From assembly GCA_025057975.1 (NCBI GenBank), contig JANWUV010000005.1, forward strand, positions 62,001-126,000: a DNA stretch of 64,000 nt, given 5' to 3'. Numbering within the stretch: the stretch's first letter is position 1; every line of letters starts with the position of its first letter. Below, one piece after another: positions 38,863 through 46,749 of the stretch. A program made the translations under genes and the position numbers. The stretch is from Chloracidobacterium sp. (GTDB taxonomy: Bacteria; Acidobacteriota; Blastocatellia; Chloracidobacteriales; Chloracidobacteriaceae). The notes beneath the pieces were generated by a model. That model was not told where the DNA came from and did no database searches. It was given only the letters and a program-made list of their open reading frames with translations.

Positions 38863-40293
38863 ATGAAACGTGACGACTACCGACAAGCGTTGGCGGCGTT
38901 CCAAGCGGCCCGAGCGGAGGCGCGGCAAACTGGATGGCGACAAGGCTCGCCCTTTGAGCCGCTGCCAGCGCGAATCGCCGACCGCTTTGGCGATCTGTGG
39001 TCGGCCTCAACAGTCGAGGCGCTCCGCCGAGCGTGTGAGGCGGATGCATCGCGCCCGGAGACTGAACGACGCGGCGGACAGATGCTGCGGCTTATCGCGG
39101 AAGCTTGGTTTATCCGCGCCCAATGTGAGGAAGTCGAAGCCGAACTGCACCGGGCGTTGACTCACCCCTACATTCTGTGGCGTGGGCAACGTTATGCAGC
39201 AATCACCTTGGCTCAGTGGCGCGAAGATGAGTCTGACGACCCGGCTGCGCAGCGTGAACGGCAAGCCAAACTCGCCGCCCACTACGCTGCACTGGTGGAT
39301 TTGCGTGAGCAGCGCCGGGAACTCATCGGGAAAGCGGCGCAGCGGCTGGGCTATACCGCGTTGTCCGCTTGGGTCGCCGAGTACGCTCAGTGGCTTCTAG
39401 GCGACGGCCTTGCGGCATGGATCGCTGCTTGTGAACGCTTCCTCGCAGAAACGGATACGCCGTACCGCCGCGCGGTTTCGGCTGCGGTTTCAGCTTCGGG
39501 CGTGGATGCGTCGCTGTCCGATCCCTTTGAAAGCCAGCGGCGACGGCGTATTGCTGAAGATCTTCTCCGAGGCTTTGGCGTCCGTCCGTGGCAGCAGACG
39601 AACGTCACAACGTACTGGCGCACAGCCGGCGCAGCGGGCGTCTTTCGCATCCAAGTGCCTGATGACATTCGCTGGGCGGTTGCTGCGCAAGCTGGATGGC
39701 GCGGCTGGCGGCGCTTTCTTGGTGAACTGGCGCGCGTCCAGCAGGCCGCTTGGACCTCAAAGAATCTGCCGGTGGAGTTGCGGTTGTACGGCGATCCGGC
39801 CGTGGCGGAGACTTGGTCTCAACTGTTTGCCGACCTTTTGCTGGACGAACGGTGGGTCGTCGCCCAGTTTGACTGTCAGACGCCGCGGCCTATCCGTTGC
39901 GCTATGACGGCTGACCGGTGGCAATCAGCGCGGCGTGCGGCGTTGCGTTGCCTCGCTTGGTACGGCCGTGAAACCGCCGGCTGGACGCTGGAGCGCTTAC
40001 GCACGGAGTATGAGCAATACCTTGATCTAACGCTGTCCGACTGGGAACTATATGATGAACTCGACGCCGCCGCACCGGCCGCCGCGCAGTTGCGTGGAAC
40101 TTGGCTGGCCGCCGCGCTTGATGATTGGCTGCGAACACGGTACGACCGTTGGTATGCTGGTCGGCGGGCCGGCGACGACTTGATAGACCTGTGGAACACC
40201 GGCTTTCGCTACACTGCGGGCGAGTTGGCCGCATTGGTCGGCGTCGGGCCGCTGTCACCGGAGGCTTTCTACGCGCAGTCGCCGTCCGCTTGA
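38863..40293 (+). CDS. M3-like (gluzincin-fold) peptidase homologue lacking HExxH
   Basis: 476 residues with GGAG before the ATG. The helical architecture follows M3-type oligopeptidase-like proteins: RRELIGKAAQRLGYTALSAW, AACERFLAETDTPYRRAVSA, PWQQTNVTTYWRT, and LRLYGDPAVAETWSQLFADL, which corresponds to the family's LGDxxVTEGxAFLxEHL. Where the zinc-binding HExxH should be (about residue 287, ahead of that glutamate segment), the sequence reads RRFLGELARVQQAA and has no histidine pair. I infer a catalytically dead homologue, perhaps a scaffold or inhibitor. The relationship is by pattern of conserved segments, without any alignment run; function is unknown. Confidence 0.62.
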   Translation: MKRDDYRQALAAFQAARAEARQTGWRQGSPFEPLPARIADRFGDLWSASTVEALRRACEADASRPETERRGGQMLRLIAEAWFIRAQCEEVEAELHRALTHPYILWRGQRYAAITLAQWREDESDDPAAQRERQAKLAAHYAALVDLREQRRELIGKAAQRLGYTALSAWVAEYAQWLLGDGLAAWIAACERFLAETDTPYRRAVSAAVSASGVDASLSDPFESQRRRRIAEDLLRGFGVRPWQQTNVTTYWRTAGAAGVFRIQVPDDIRWAVAAQAGWRGWRRFLGELARVQQAAWTSKNLPVELRLYGDPAVAETWSQLFADLLLDERWVVAQFDCQTPRPIRCAMTADRWQSARRAALRCLAWYGRETAGWTLERLRTEYEQYLDLTLSDWELYDELDAAAPAAAQLRGTWLAAALDDWLRTRYDRWYAGRRAGDDLIDLWNTGFRYTAGELAALVGVGPLSPEAFYAQSPSA

Positions 40294-40432
40294 GCGCCTC
40301 TGAAAGGCTGCCCGGACACGTTGCGAGTTGCTCCCAACGGCGGTCGCGTGGTAGTGTTGAAGTACTTCGTGGCCTTTCTCACGCTTGACGTGCCCGCCAC
40401 CACCACCATCCCCATACGGAGGACCTTTCGCC

Positions 40433-40831
40433 ATGTCCGAAAGCTCGAACAAGATTACGTATTTTCTCGCCGGTGCCAGCATCGGCGCGCTGGTCGCGCT
40501 GCTGTTTGCGCCGAAGTCGGGACGCGAGCTGCGGAGCGACATCAGCGACGCGGCACGGCGGGGGATTGAATACACCACGGAAAACGCCAAAGCGCTTGGC
40601 GAGAAGGCGTCCCAGTTGTACACCAGCGGTTACGAAAAAACATCGGAACTTTACGCGCTGGGTAAGGAGAAGGCGGCGCATTTGTTGGAGTCGGGACGCG
40701 GACTCCTTGAAGAGCAGCGGGAGCGGGTTACTGCCGCGATTGAAGCTGGCAAGCAGGCCTACCGTGAGAAAAAAGCGGAAGCTTTGGCGCTCGACCGGAA
40801 AGAAGCCCCCGACAGTGAGCCGGCGCTGTAA
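40433..40831 (+). CDS. YtxH-domain membrane protein
   Basis: 132 residues from ATG 40433, preceded by GGAGG at 10 nt. Begins with the YtxH pattern SSNKITYFLAGASIGALVAL and LLFAPKSGRELRSDISD: one N-terminal membrane helix and an FAPKSG turn, then a long charged helix (EKTSELYALGKEKAAHLLES). The general-stress protein YtxH of Bacillus is the namesake; molecular function is unknown. Followed 88 nt later by a gene for a DUF948-like membrane protein, resembling the ytxG-ytxH pairing. Confidence 0.82.
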   Translation: MSESSNKITYFLAGASIGALVALLFAPKSGRELRSDISDAARRGIEYTTENAKALGEKASQLYTSGYEKTSELYALGKEKAAHLLESGRGLLEEQRERVTAAIEAGKQAYREKKAEALALDRKEAPDSEPAL

Positions 40832-40919
40832 GCCTTCGTCCCTGCCCGTTGCTTAGAACACGCCGGCCGGTTTGTCGTTTAGGCCCCCGGAGCGCAACCG
40901 ACGACGGTAAGGTGTAACC

Positions 40920-41558
40920 GTGACGACGAACGATGTTTTCCAAATCGTGATTAGTGTGGCGTTGGTGGTGGTCTTCATTGCGCAGTTGGCGCTGCTGATT
41001 GTGCTCTACCGACTGGTCACCAAAGCCATAGGTTTGGTCGAACAAGTGCGCGGCAAAACCGACCCGGTTGTGGAGCAAACGCGCCAGCTGCTTACCTCGT
41101 CCAAGCCTATCATTGAAAAAGCCCACGCGACGGCTGAGGCGATAGCGCCGATACTTATGCGAACCAATGAGCTGCTGGGCATGGCGCGCGAAACGATGGT
41201 GTTGGTGCGGGATACGGCGGCGACGCTCAAAACCGAAGCCCAAGCTTGTCTGGCGGCCGTGACGGCGACGACCAAAGAACTATCCCGCCTGACCACGGAA
41301 AGCGCGCAGGAGGTTTCAACGCTGGTCAGGAACACGTCAGAACAACTGCGGACGCAGGTGGACACCTATGCGCATGTTGCGTCGCGTACAGCGCTGCGCA
41401 TTGAAGACACGGCGGCCATCATTCAGCAGGACGTGCTCCGGCCGGTGCGCGAAATTTCGGCAATGTTGTCCGCCGCCCGCGCCTTCTTGGCCGTGCTGGT
41501 GGCTCCAGAACGCAAAACCGTTGACCGCGCCTACCAAGACGAAGAAATGTTCATCTAG
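40920..41558 (+). CDS. DUF948/YtxG-like single-pass coiled-coil protein
   Basis: 212 residues, GTG start after AAGGTG. One N-terminal membrane helix (VFQIVISVALVVVFIAQLAL) is followed by a long helical, coiled-coil-like cytoplasmic region (VEQTRQLLTSSKPIIEKAHA; LSRLTTESAQEVSTLVRNTS) and a hydrophobic hinge near the C-terminus (MLSAARAFLAVLVAP). This resembles DUF948 (YtxG). Pairing with the YtxH gene supports that reading. Function unknown; tethering or membrane-stress roles are inference. Confidence 0.7.
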   Translation: MTTNDVFQIVISVALVVVFIAQLALLIVLYRLVTKAIGLVEQVRGKTDPVVEQTRQLLTSSKPIIEKAHATAEAIAPILMRTNELLGMARETMVLVRDTAATLKTEAQACLAAVTATTKELSRLTTESAQEVSTLVRNTSEQLRTQVDTYAHVASRTALRIEDTAAIIQQDVLRPVREISAMLSAARAFLAVLVAPERKTVDRAYQDEEMFI

Positions 41559-41674
41559 CGGCGCTGCTTGTTGACAGGTGTGAACATCGCTGAAACTGGG
41601 TTGGCGGCGCAGCCTGCTTCCGCTAGTTTTGACGTTACAGCAGCGCATTTTTAGGGTCGGCGGACGTTTTTGGC

Positions 41675-42646
41675 ATGTCCCAACTGCTTTCCGGCGGCTT
41701 GCTGATTGACAAGCCGCCCAACGCTACATCACACGATGTCGTCGCTCTCGTCCGAAGGTTTATTGGGATCAAGCGGGTGGGACATACCGGTACGCTCGAC
41801 CCCTTTGCGACGGGGCTGCTGGTGTTGTGTGTCGGGCCGGCAACGCGCCTTGCGCGCTTTCTCACCGACACTTCCAAGAGTTATCGAGCAGTTTTACGGT
41901 TTGGTTTTGCCACGGACACACAGGATTTGACGGGACAGCCGCTGTCGCCGCCGCGCTCCACGAGCGACCTGACTGAAAACCGGTTACGCGAGGTGGCGCG
42001 CAGTTTCATCGGCAAGCAAATGCAGACGCCGCCGATGTACTCCGCCAAGAAGATAGACGGCGTAGCGCTTTACCACTTGGCACGGGCGGGCAAGGTCGTC
42101 GTACGGGCGGCGACGCCGATTGAGGTGTTCAGCTTTGATTTCATTCCTGATGCCGAAGGACGCATCATCCGGCAGGACGAGCAAGGGGCGACTATTGTGG
42201 AATGCGATGTCGCTTGCTCTTCAGGAACGTACATCCGTACGCTGGCGCACGACATCGGCGAGCGAATTGGGTGTGGGGCGCATCTGGCGGCCTTGCGCCG
42301 AACCGCTGTAGACGGCTTCACGGTAGAAGAAGCGGTGACGCTGGAAGAACTTCAACGCATGGTGGCGACTGGCTCGTGGACACGCTGCCTTCTTTCACCG
42401 CTCAATCTGCTGCGCGGCTGGCCGCGGGTTACGCTCGGCTGCCGAGCGGCGCAGCGTTTTGTCTGTGGTCAGCCGCAGCCGATATCGTCCGACGACATCA
42501 TTCAGGGTACCGGACGCCCCCGACCAGTTACACCAGAGGTTGGGATCGCCGTTCTAGATGACGCAGGAAACTTTCTTGGCGTAGGGCGCTATGTTCCTCA
42601 TGAAGGCAAGCTGCGCCCGCAGACCGTGCTGCCACCAGCGGGTTAG
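41675..42646 (+). CDS. truB: tRNA pseudouridine-55 synthase TruB
   Basis: 323 residues. Makes the near-universal Psi55 in the T loop of tRNA. GGLLIDKPPNATSHDVV at the N-terminus; the catalytic Asp lies in VGHTGTLDPFATGLLVLCVG; YRAVLRFGFATDTQDLTG and FIGKQMQTPPMYSAKKIDG follow, with SGTYIRTLAHDIGE carrying the conserved Arg-Thr-Leu. Usually found near rbfA/infB, neither of which is present here. Confidence 0.95.
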   Translation: MSQLLSGGLLIDKPPNATSHDVVALVRRFIGIKRVGHTGTLDPFATGLLVLCVGPATRLARFLTDTSKSYRAVLRFGFATDTQDLTGQPLSPPRSTSDLTENRLREVARSFIGKQMQTPPMYSAKKIDGVALYHLARAGKVVVRAATPIEVFSFDFIPDAEGRIIRQDEQGATIVECDVACSSGTYIRTLAHDIGERIGCGAHLAALRRTAVDGFTVEEAVTLEELQRMVATGSWTRCLLSPLNLLRGWPRVTLGCRAAQRFVCGQPQPISSDDIIQGTGRPRPVTPEVGIAVLDDAGNFLGVGRYVPHEGKLRPQTVLPPAG

Positions 42647-42891
42647 AGCCGTTTCACAATGTGTGGCGAACTACCCGCTGTAGAACGGCATTCAAGCACC
42701 TGGCGTGCGGTGGTCGACGCCGCACCGTTATTTGCCGAGATGGGACGATCTGCGTTGAGTTCGCCTCAGGAAGCGGCACAGAGACATTTCTGTTGACAAA
42801 ATGTGCGCTCTGTTCTGGAACGCGGAGGACGCTGGCCGGCGTTCGGCTCGTCTGCTCTCAAGGCTGATTGAGAGAATCAAAACCATTAGGC

Positions 42892-43235
42892 TTATGGTGA
42901 TATACGTATTCGGCCCGGCTGCACAACAACAAAGCGTCTAACTATTCTTTGCGCTTGTGAGCTTACCAACTGCATGGCCGTTTGCGCCAATTGCTTGCGC
43001 GCGACTGCCGGAAACCGCATCAAGATGACGCCGGCTGATCCGGCGCCGGCGAAGACAAGTCGTCCAAAATCTTTGTCTTCAGTCAGCAGGAGTCGAGATT
43101 CCTGTAAAGCAAGGTTCATAACCGTTTCGTCAGACGCTCCCGAAACACATCCCGAACCGCCATCACGTCATACCCGGCGCTTCGCAGAGCACAGATGACG
43201 GCGAAATCGTAGCTTTCATCGGCCAGAAAGCGCAT
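42892..43235 (-). pseudogene. DUF5615 PIN-like toxin gene broken by a frameshift
   Basis: From ATG 43235 the minus strand reads MRFLADESYDFAVICALRSA, GYDVMAVRDVF and then runs to a premature stop. Moving one base at the CCC run (43139-43141 on the plus strand; GGG in the gene) restores GASDETVMNLALQESRLLLT, EDKDFGRLVF and the ending FVVVQPGRIRISP, exactly the DUF5615 order (ADE..., SDExVLxLAxxExRLLLTEDKDFG). A missing G in a G-run is the simplest explanation. DUF5615 proteins are PIN-like and thought to be toxins. An internal ATG could still yield the 75-residue tail. The ATG is 2 nt after the DUF433 stop. Confidence 0.8.
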
Positions 43236-43237
43236 TT

Positions 43238-43495
43238 TTAGCTGATTGCCATATCGCCTGGCGGCGACAGGAAGATAGTTTCTTCGTGCGCCAAAGTATC
43301 GGCCGCGTAGGCTGCTGCAGCCCGGATGTCCGTTGGCGTTAGTCCAGGGTAAGCGTCACAAAGGTCCTTTTCCGTCGCTTCTTCCCCCAGCTTGCGCAAG
43401 ATGAGTTCAACGGTAATGCGTGTGCCACGAATGACGGGCTTGCCAAGCATAATCTTGGGATTTACCTCGATACGGTCTGTGATCGTCATCATCAT
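43238..43495 (-). CDS. DUF433 antitoxin-like protein
   Basis: 85 residues. Contains the DUF433 core RIEVNPKIMLGKPVIRGTRI, VELILRKLGEEATEKDLCDA and YPGLTPTDIRAAAAYAAD. The family is small, predicted DNA-binding, and is frequently encoded directly upstream of DUF5615 proteins as a presumed toxin-antitoxin pair (VapB-VapC-like). That arrangement is present here. The frame is intact, so the antitoxin may outlive its broken toxin partner. A 16-bp palindrome lies 121 nt upstream. Confidence 0.85.
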   Translation of the reverse strand: MMMTITDRIEVNPKIMLGKPVIRGTRITVELILRKLGEEATEKDLCDAYPGLTPTDIRAAAAYAADTLAHEETIFLSPPGDMAIS

Positions 43496-43615
43496 CTCCA
43501 GAAAAGCAAATGGTCGGGATGAAGGATTGGGATGGATTGTCCACGGCTCTCTTTTCCGCGCCGACCGACAGACGACTCACTTGTGCCGCTCTCGACTTTT
43601 CAGCCTGCAATCGCT

Positions 43616-43631
43616 TAATCGTAAACGATTA
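43616..43631. promoter_or_regulatory. 16-bp palindrome upstream of the DUF433 gene
   Basis: TAATCG-TAAA-CGATTA is a perfect inverted repeat with 6-bp arms and a 4-nt centre. It sits in the otherwise gene-free 43496-43903 gap, 121 nt before the DUF433 start codon, near a locally AT-rich run (43690-43735). It could be an operator for autoregulation of the module. No direct evidence ties the two, and such short dyads can arise by chance. Confidence 0.4.
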
Positions 43632-43903
43632 CGGGTTGACTGCAGCGCGGTTCTCCTTACCGGAGTTCCGCGTTCAGCTTTTTCCTCAGTTCCCATTTTA
43701 TTTTCCCTGATTCACTTCTTCATTTATGATTCATCCCTTGCACCGCCATTTGCCGACGACGGGCTGATCCGTGTCGAGTCCTTTGTGAATGGGCGACGGG
43801 AACGGCGGCGTCCTGCTCGACTCCAAACAAGCGACGCGGCTTCACGCTGAAGCATTGCCGCACAGCTCTAGCGCACTTGATGTCGCGCTAGCCGTGCTTC
43901 AGC

Positions 43904-44905
43904 TCAGCTGGTCGCCGCGCCGCCGGCGCGACCCAACTCGCGCGCAATCGTTTCCACAATCCGACGCGGAACAACCGTCGCGTTCTTCATGTGCAGCTCG
44001 CGGGTCAGATGACCAACCACGTAGAGACCAGAAACGTTGGTTTCGTTTGTTTCCGGGTTATAGAGCGGTCGTCCGTCAGGGGCAATGGTGACGCCGGCCG
44101 CCGCCAGTAGGGTTACATCCGGGACAGCCCCCAACAATGCGAAAATCTGGTCGCACGGCACATCGTACACCACACCTCCAGCGTCCTGAAGCTGCGCCGT
44201 CCGGGGTGTGACGCCGACGCAGTTGGTGGCGTAGTGGATCTTGACTTCGCCGCGCGCCTCGCATTCAAGCAACGGTTCGCGCACCCATGGCTTGATGCCC
44301 ACGCGGTCGGCGTCCTCTGGACGAGGATCAAGCGACGGACGACGTAACGACCAATCCACCTGCGCGCCGACACGACACAAATCAAGCACTGCCTCCGCAG
44401 CCGAGTTGCCGCCGCCGACCACCAAAACATTCCGCCCGGCGTACGGAAACGCCTCTACAAACCGGTAAGATACTCGCGCTGGGGTTTCACCGCGCACATT
44501 CAATCGCCGAGGACGTCCGAAGCCGCCCGTCGCCACCAGCACCCGCCGCGCCTCATACACGGCCCGGTCGGAAATGACCTGAAACCCATGGCCGGTTGGG
44601 AGAATGGCTTGAGTGGCTTCATACGTGTGGACGCACAACCGCAACTCACAGACGGCCAGCCTGGTATAGTACACCAGCACTTCTTCACGGGTCGGCTTCG
44701 GGCCGCACTTTGGGTGCAGTGTTCCGGGGATGATTTCAATTTCGTTGGGCGTGGAAAACAGCGTCCGACCAATCGGGTAGTCAGCGATTGTCTGGGCAAT
44801 CGCCGCCCGTTCCAGCACCAAATAATCAAGTCCAGCCTGCTGGGCGGCGTAGGCGGCGGTCAGTCCCGCCGGACCTGCGCCGATAATCACAAGATCACAA
44901 GCCAT
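43904..44905 (-). CDS. YpdA-like bacillithiol-disulfide reductase (FAD/NADPH)
   Basis: 333 residues. N-terminal FAD motif DLVIIGAGPAGLTAAYAAQQ, then LFSTPNEIEIIPGTLHPKCG, a stretch characteristic of YpdA, and the NADPH motif NVLVVGGGNSAAEAVLDLCR. C-terminal FALLGAVPDVTLLAAAG and GLYVVGHLTRELHMKN complete the flavin site. Unlike TrxB it has no CxxC redox pair, as known for YpdA (Bdr), which reduces oxidised bacillithiol. Whether this organism makes bacillithiol cannot be shown here, since bshA/B/C are absent from the window. No neighbour indicates another role. Confidence 0.78.
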   Translation of the reverse strand: MACDLVIIGAGPAGLTAAYAAQQAGLDYLVLERAAIAQTIADYPIGRTLFSTPNEIEIIPGTLHPKCGPKPTREEVLVYYTRLAVCELRLCVHTYEATQAILPTGHGFQVISDRAVYEARRVLVATGGFGRPRRLNVRGETPARVSYRFVEAFPYAGRNVLVVGGGNSAAEAVLDLCRVGAQVDWSLRRPSLDPRPEDADRVGIKPWVREPLLECEARGEVKIHYATNCVGVTPRTAQLQDAGGVVYDVPCDQIFALLGAVPDVTLLAAAGVTIAPDGRPLYNPETNETNVSGLYVVGHLTRELHMKNATVVPRRIVETIARELGRAGGAATS

Positions 44906-44984
44906 ACAGGTACTTGCGTAGGCTGCCGTTGCGCGTTGAGCTAGTAAACGCCGAGATGCGCTTCCAAGGTCATCACTTTTGCGC

Positions 44985-45497
44985 TTACGGCACTGGGATG
45001 ACCTCTTCGATGACGCCGCTGCGAATCACCACTTGACAGGGGCTGCCGACCCGCAAGCGTGCAAAAACTTCCGCTGAAACCGGGTGTTCATACACTTTTG
45101 GACTCTTCGACGACCGAACACGCGCCACATAGCGTTCAGTGCGTTTGCCAGCGCGGTAGTCCGGCCCCGGCGGCAAATCGGGCCACCGAGGATTGGGGGT
45201 AGCGTCAGCCTCGGTCAGTTCTCGCACGGCCACCCACCGCTCGCCAGTTTCACCGGGGAGTGCTGGCTGGCGCTGCTCAAGTTGAATTGTTCGCTCCCAC
45301 GCTAATCCGACCACCGTCATTAGCGTCCGCTGTGGGCGTGTGGCGTAATACAGCAGGCCCGAAAAAACAACAGCGATGAGCAGCAGCATACCGCCCACAG
45401 CCAGCAGAAACGATTTGAGCGGGAAGCTGGCATCCTGCAGCGCAGACGGCGGAACGTCCTGAACCAGCGTGGCAGGTTTGATGTCCGGCTGGGGCAT
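44985..45497 (-). CDS. Single-pass membrane protein of unknown function
   Basis: 170 residues. One membrane helix near residues 28-52 (FLLAVGGMLLLIAVVFSGLL) follows a short N-terminal segment; the remaining ~115 residues are probably external and beta-rich, with RYVARVRSSKSPKVYEHPVS and ending RVGSPCQVVIRSGVIEEVIP. I recognise no family. It lies 79 nt downstream of the YpdA-like gene on the same strand. Confidence 0.6.
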   Translation of the reverse strand: MPQPDIKPATLVQDVPPSALQDASFPLKSFLLAVGGMLLLIAVVFSGLLYYATRPQRTLMTVVGLAWERTIQLEQRQPALPGETGERWVAVRELTEADATPNPRWPDLPPGPDYRAGKRTERYVARVRSSKSPKVYEHPVSAEVFARLRVGSPCQVVIRSGVIEEVIPVP

Positions 45498-45530
45498 AGC
45501 GCGTCAGGTACGGTTGGCGGCCGGCCCATT

Positions 45531-45558
45531 TTGACTAGGCCGCAGTTGCCGGTATTGT
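45531..45558 (+). promoter_or_regulatory. Candidate sigma-70 promoter for the SprT-like gene
   Basis: TTGACT, a 16-nt spacer and TATTGT on the plus strand, about 110 nt before the ATG at 45668, between the divergent membrane-protein and SprT-like genes. The boxes are near consensus (five of six and four of six), and no gene blocks it. Confidence 0.45.
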
Positions 45559-45667
45559 GTAAGAAATGACAAGCCCGGTCAAAAGCTTGTTCCCCGAAGA
45601 CGGCCGGCGCGTAAGCTTATAGCGTCGGCGAGCGCCTCCTCGCTGTGACATCGCATGTTTTGGCTGT

Positions 45668-46471
45668 ATGGCTCATCCGGCACGACCGCTTCGCCAGCTA
45701 ACCAGCACTGAATTGGCGCAAATTTTCGCTCGCTGGCGGCAGTTTATTGCGCCGCGCGCCAAGCCGCCGCGCGCCATCCAAGTCACCTTCTACCCCTACG
45801 TCGGCATCAACAACACCATTCGTTTGCGCGACGGCGTGATGCAGGTTCGTCTCTCTGACATGCTGGCTGAGGCGCCGACGCCGGTCATTGAGGCCGTCGC
45901 TGGCATTTTGTTGGCGCGCTTGTTTCGCAAGCCCGTTCCGGAGCGTTGTACGACGGTGTTCCGCGAGTATGTGCGCTCGCACCCGATCGCCCGACTGGCG
46001 GAGCAACGGCGACGCGAGCGGGGCTTCAAGCTGATTTCCGGGGCGCGCGGTCGGTATTACGACCTTGAACAGCTTTTCCACCGCCTCAACCAACGATATT
46101 TCGCCGGCCGGTTGCCGCAGCCGGCGCTCACCTGGAGTCAACGCCGGACGCGCCGCACCTTCGGACACTATGATGCGACGCATCGCACGATTGTCATTAG
46201 CCGAACGCTGGATGACCCTCGGACGCCGCCAATGGTCGTCGAGTACGTGCTTTACCACGAAATGCTCCACATCAAGCACGGAGTAACGCACATCAACGGG
46301 CGGCGCTGTGTCCACACGCCTGCCTTTCAGGAAGAGGAACGACGATTTGAACACTATGAAGCGGCGTCGCGCTGGCTGTACGCCCTGTCGGAAGACCTCT
46401 GCGCAACTAGTCGTCGCCCTCGTCGCTGCTCGGTGGAGCCATCTTGCGCCGCCGGCCCCCAGCAAGCGTAG
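45668..46471 (+). CDS. SprT/M48-like zinc metalloprotein
   Basis: 267 residues. The core has FHRLNQRYFAGRLPQPALTW, FGHYDATHRTIVISRTLDDP and the zinc site EYVLYHEMLHIKHG (HExxH), with HTPAFQEEERRFEHYEAASR downstream supplying the SprT-like third ligand region. The N-terminal ~100 residues, with VGINNTIRLRDGVMQVRLSD and ARLFRKPVPERC, are not strongly diagnostic. SprT proteins resemble the eukaryotic DNA-protein crosslink protease SPRTN but bacterial roles are unproven. The tail ends in a basic Ser/Arg segment. Confidence 0.78.
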   Translation: MAHPARPLRQLTSTELAQIFARWRQFIAPRAKPPRAIQVTFYPYVGINNTIRLRDGVMQVRLSDMLAEAPTPVIEAVAGILLARLFRKPVPERCTTVFREYVRSHPIARLAEQRRRERGFKLISGARGRYYDLEQLFHRLNQRYFAGRLPQPALTWSQRRTRRTFGHYDATHRTIVISRTLDDPRTPPMVVEYVLYHEMLHIKHGVTHINGRRCVHTPAFQEEERRFEHYEAASRWLYALSEDLCATSRRPRRCSVEPSCAAGPQQA

Positions 46472-46481
46472 AACAACAACC

Positions 46482-46739
46482 ATGACCTCGGAAACCACGC
46501 CGAACATTGCGCCGTCGCCGCCGGTCAAACCACCAGCCGAGCCGATGATCGAGCTAATTTGTTGTGTGGTGTGCCGGGTTCAGGTGGTCATGACCGCTGA
46601 TCGCCACGGTGTACAATGTCCGCGTTGTCACCGGGTGTATCCGATTGAAGACGGCATCCCCCAAATGCTTCTTGAAAGCGCCCGACGCCCCTCTGAAACG
46701 GCGACCGAGGATGCGCCCCGGTTTGGTGAAAGCACGTGA
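46482..46739 (+). CDS. Trm112-like zinc-ribbon protein
   Basis: 85 residues from ATG 46482, 10 nt after the SprT-like stop; the longer frame upstream overlaps that gene and was not chosen. The core ICCVVCRVQVVMTADRHGVQ then CPRCHRVYPIEDGIPQML matches Trm112/UPF0434 (YcaR), with two CxxC pairs and the terminal YPIxDGIPxML. Eukaryotic Trm112 activates methyltransferases; in bacteria the partner is unclear. The Pro-rich N-terminus and acidic tail look disordered. Confidence 0.8.
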   Translation: MTSETTPNIAPSPPVKPPAEPMIELICCVVCRVQVVMTADRHGVQCPRCHRVYPIEDGIPQMLLESARRPSETATEDAPRFGEST

Positions 46740-46749
46740 GGAGTTGTGT

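Noticed and set aside
42659-42797. A short plus-strand frame just after truB
   Set aside because: About 45 codons, weak start context and no features; not distinguishable from chance.
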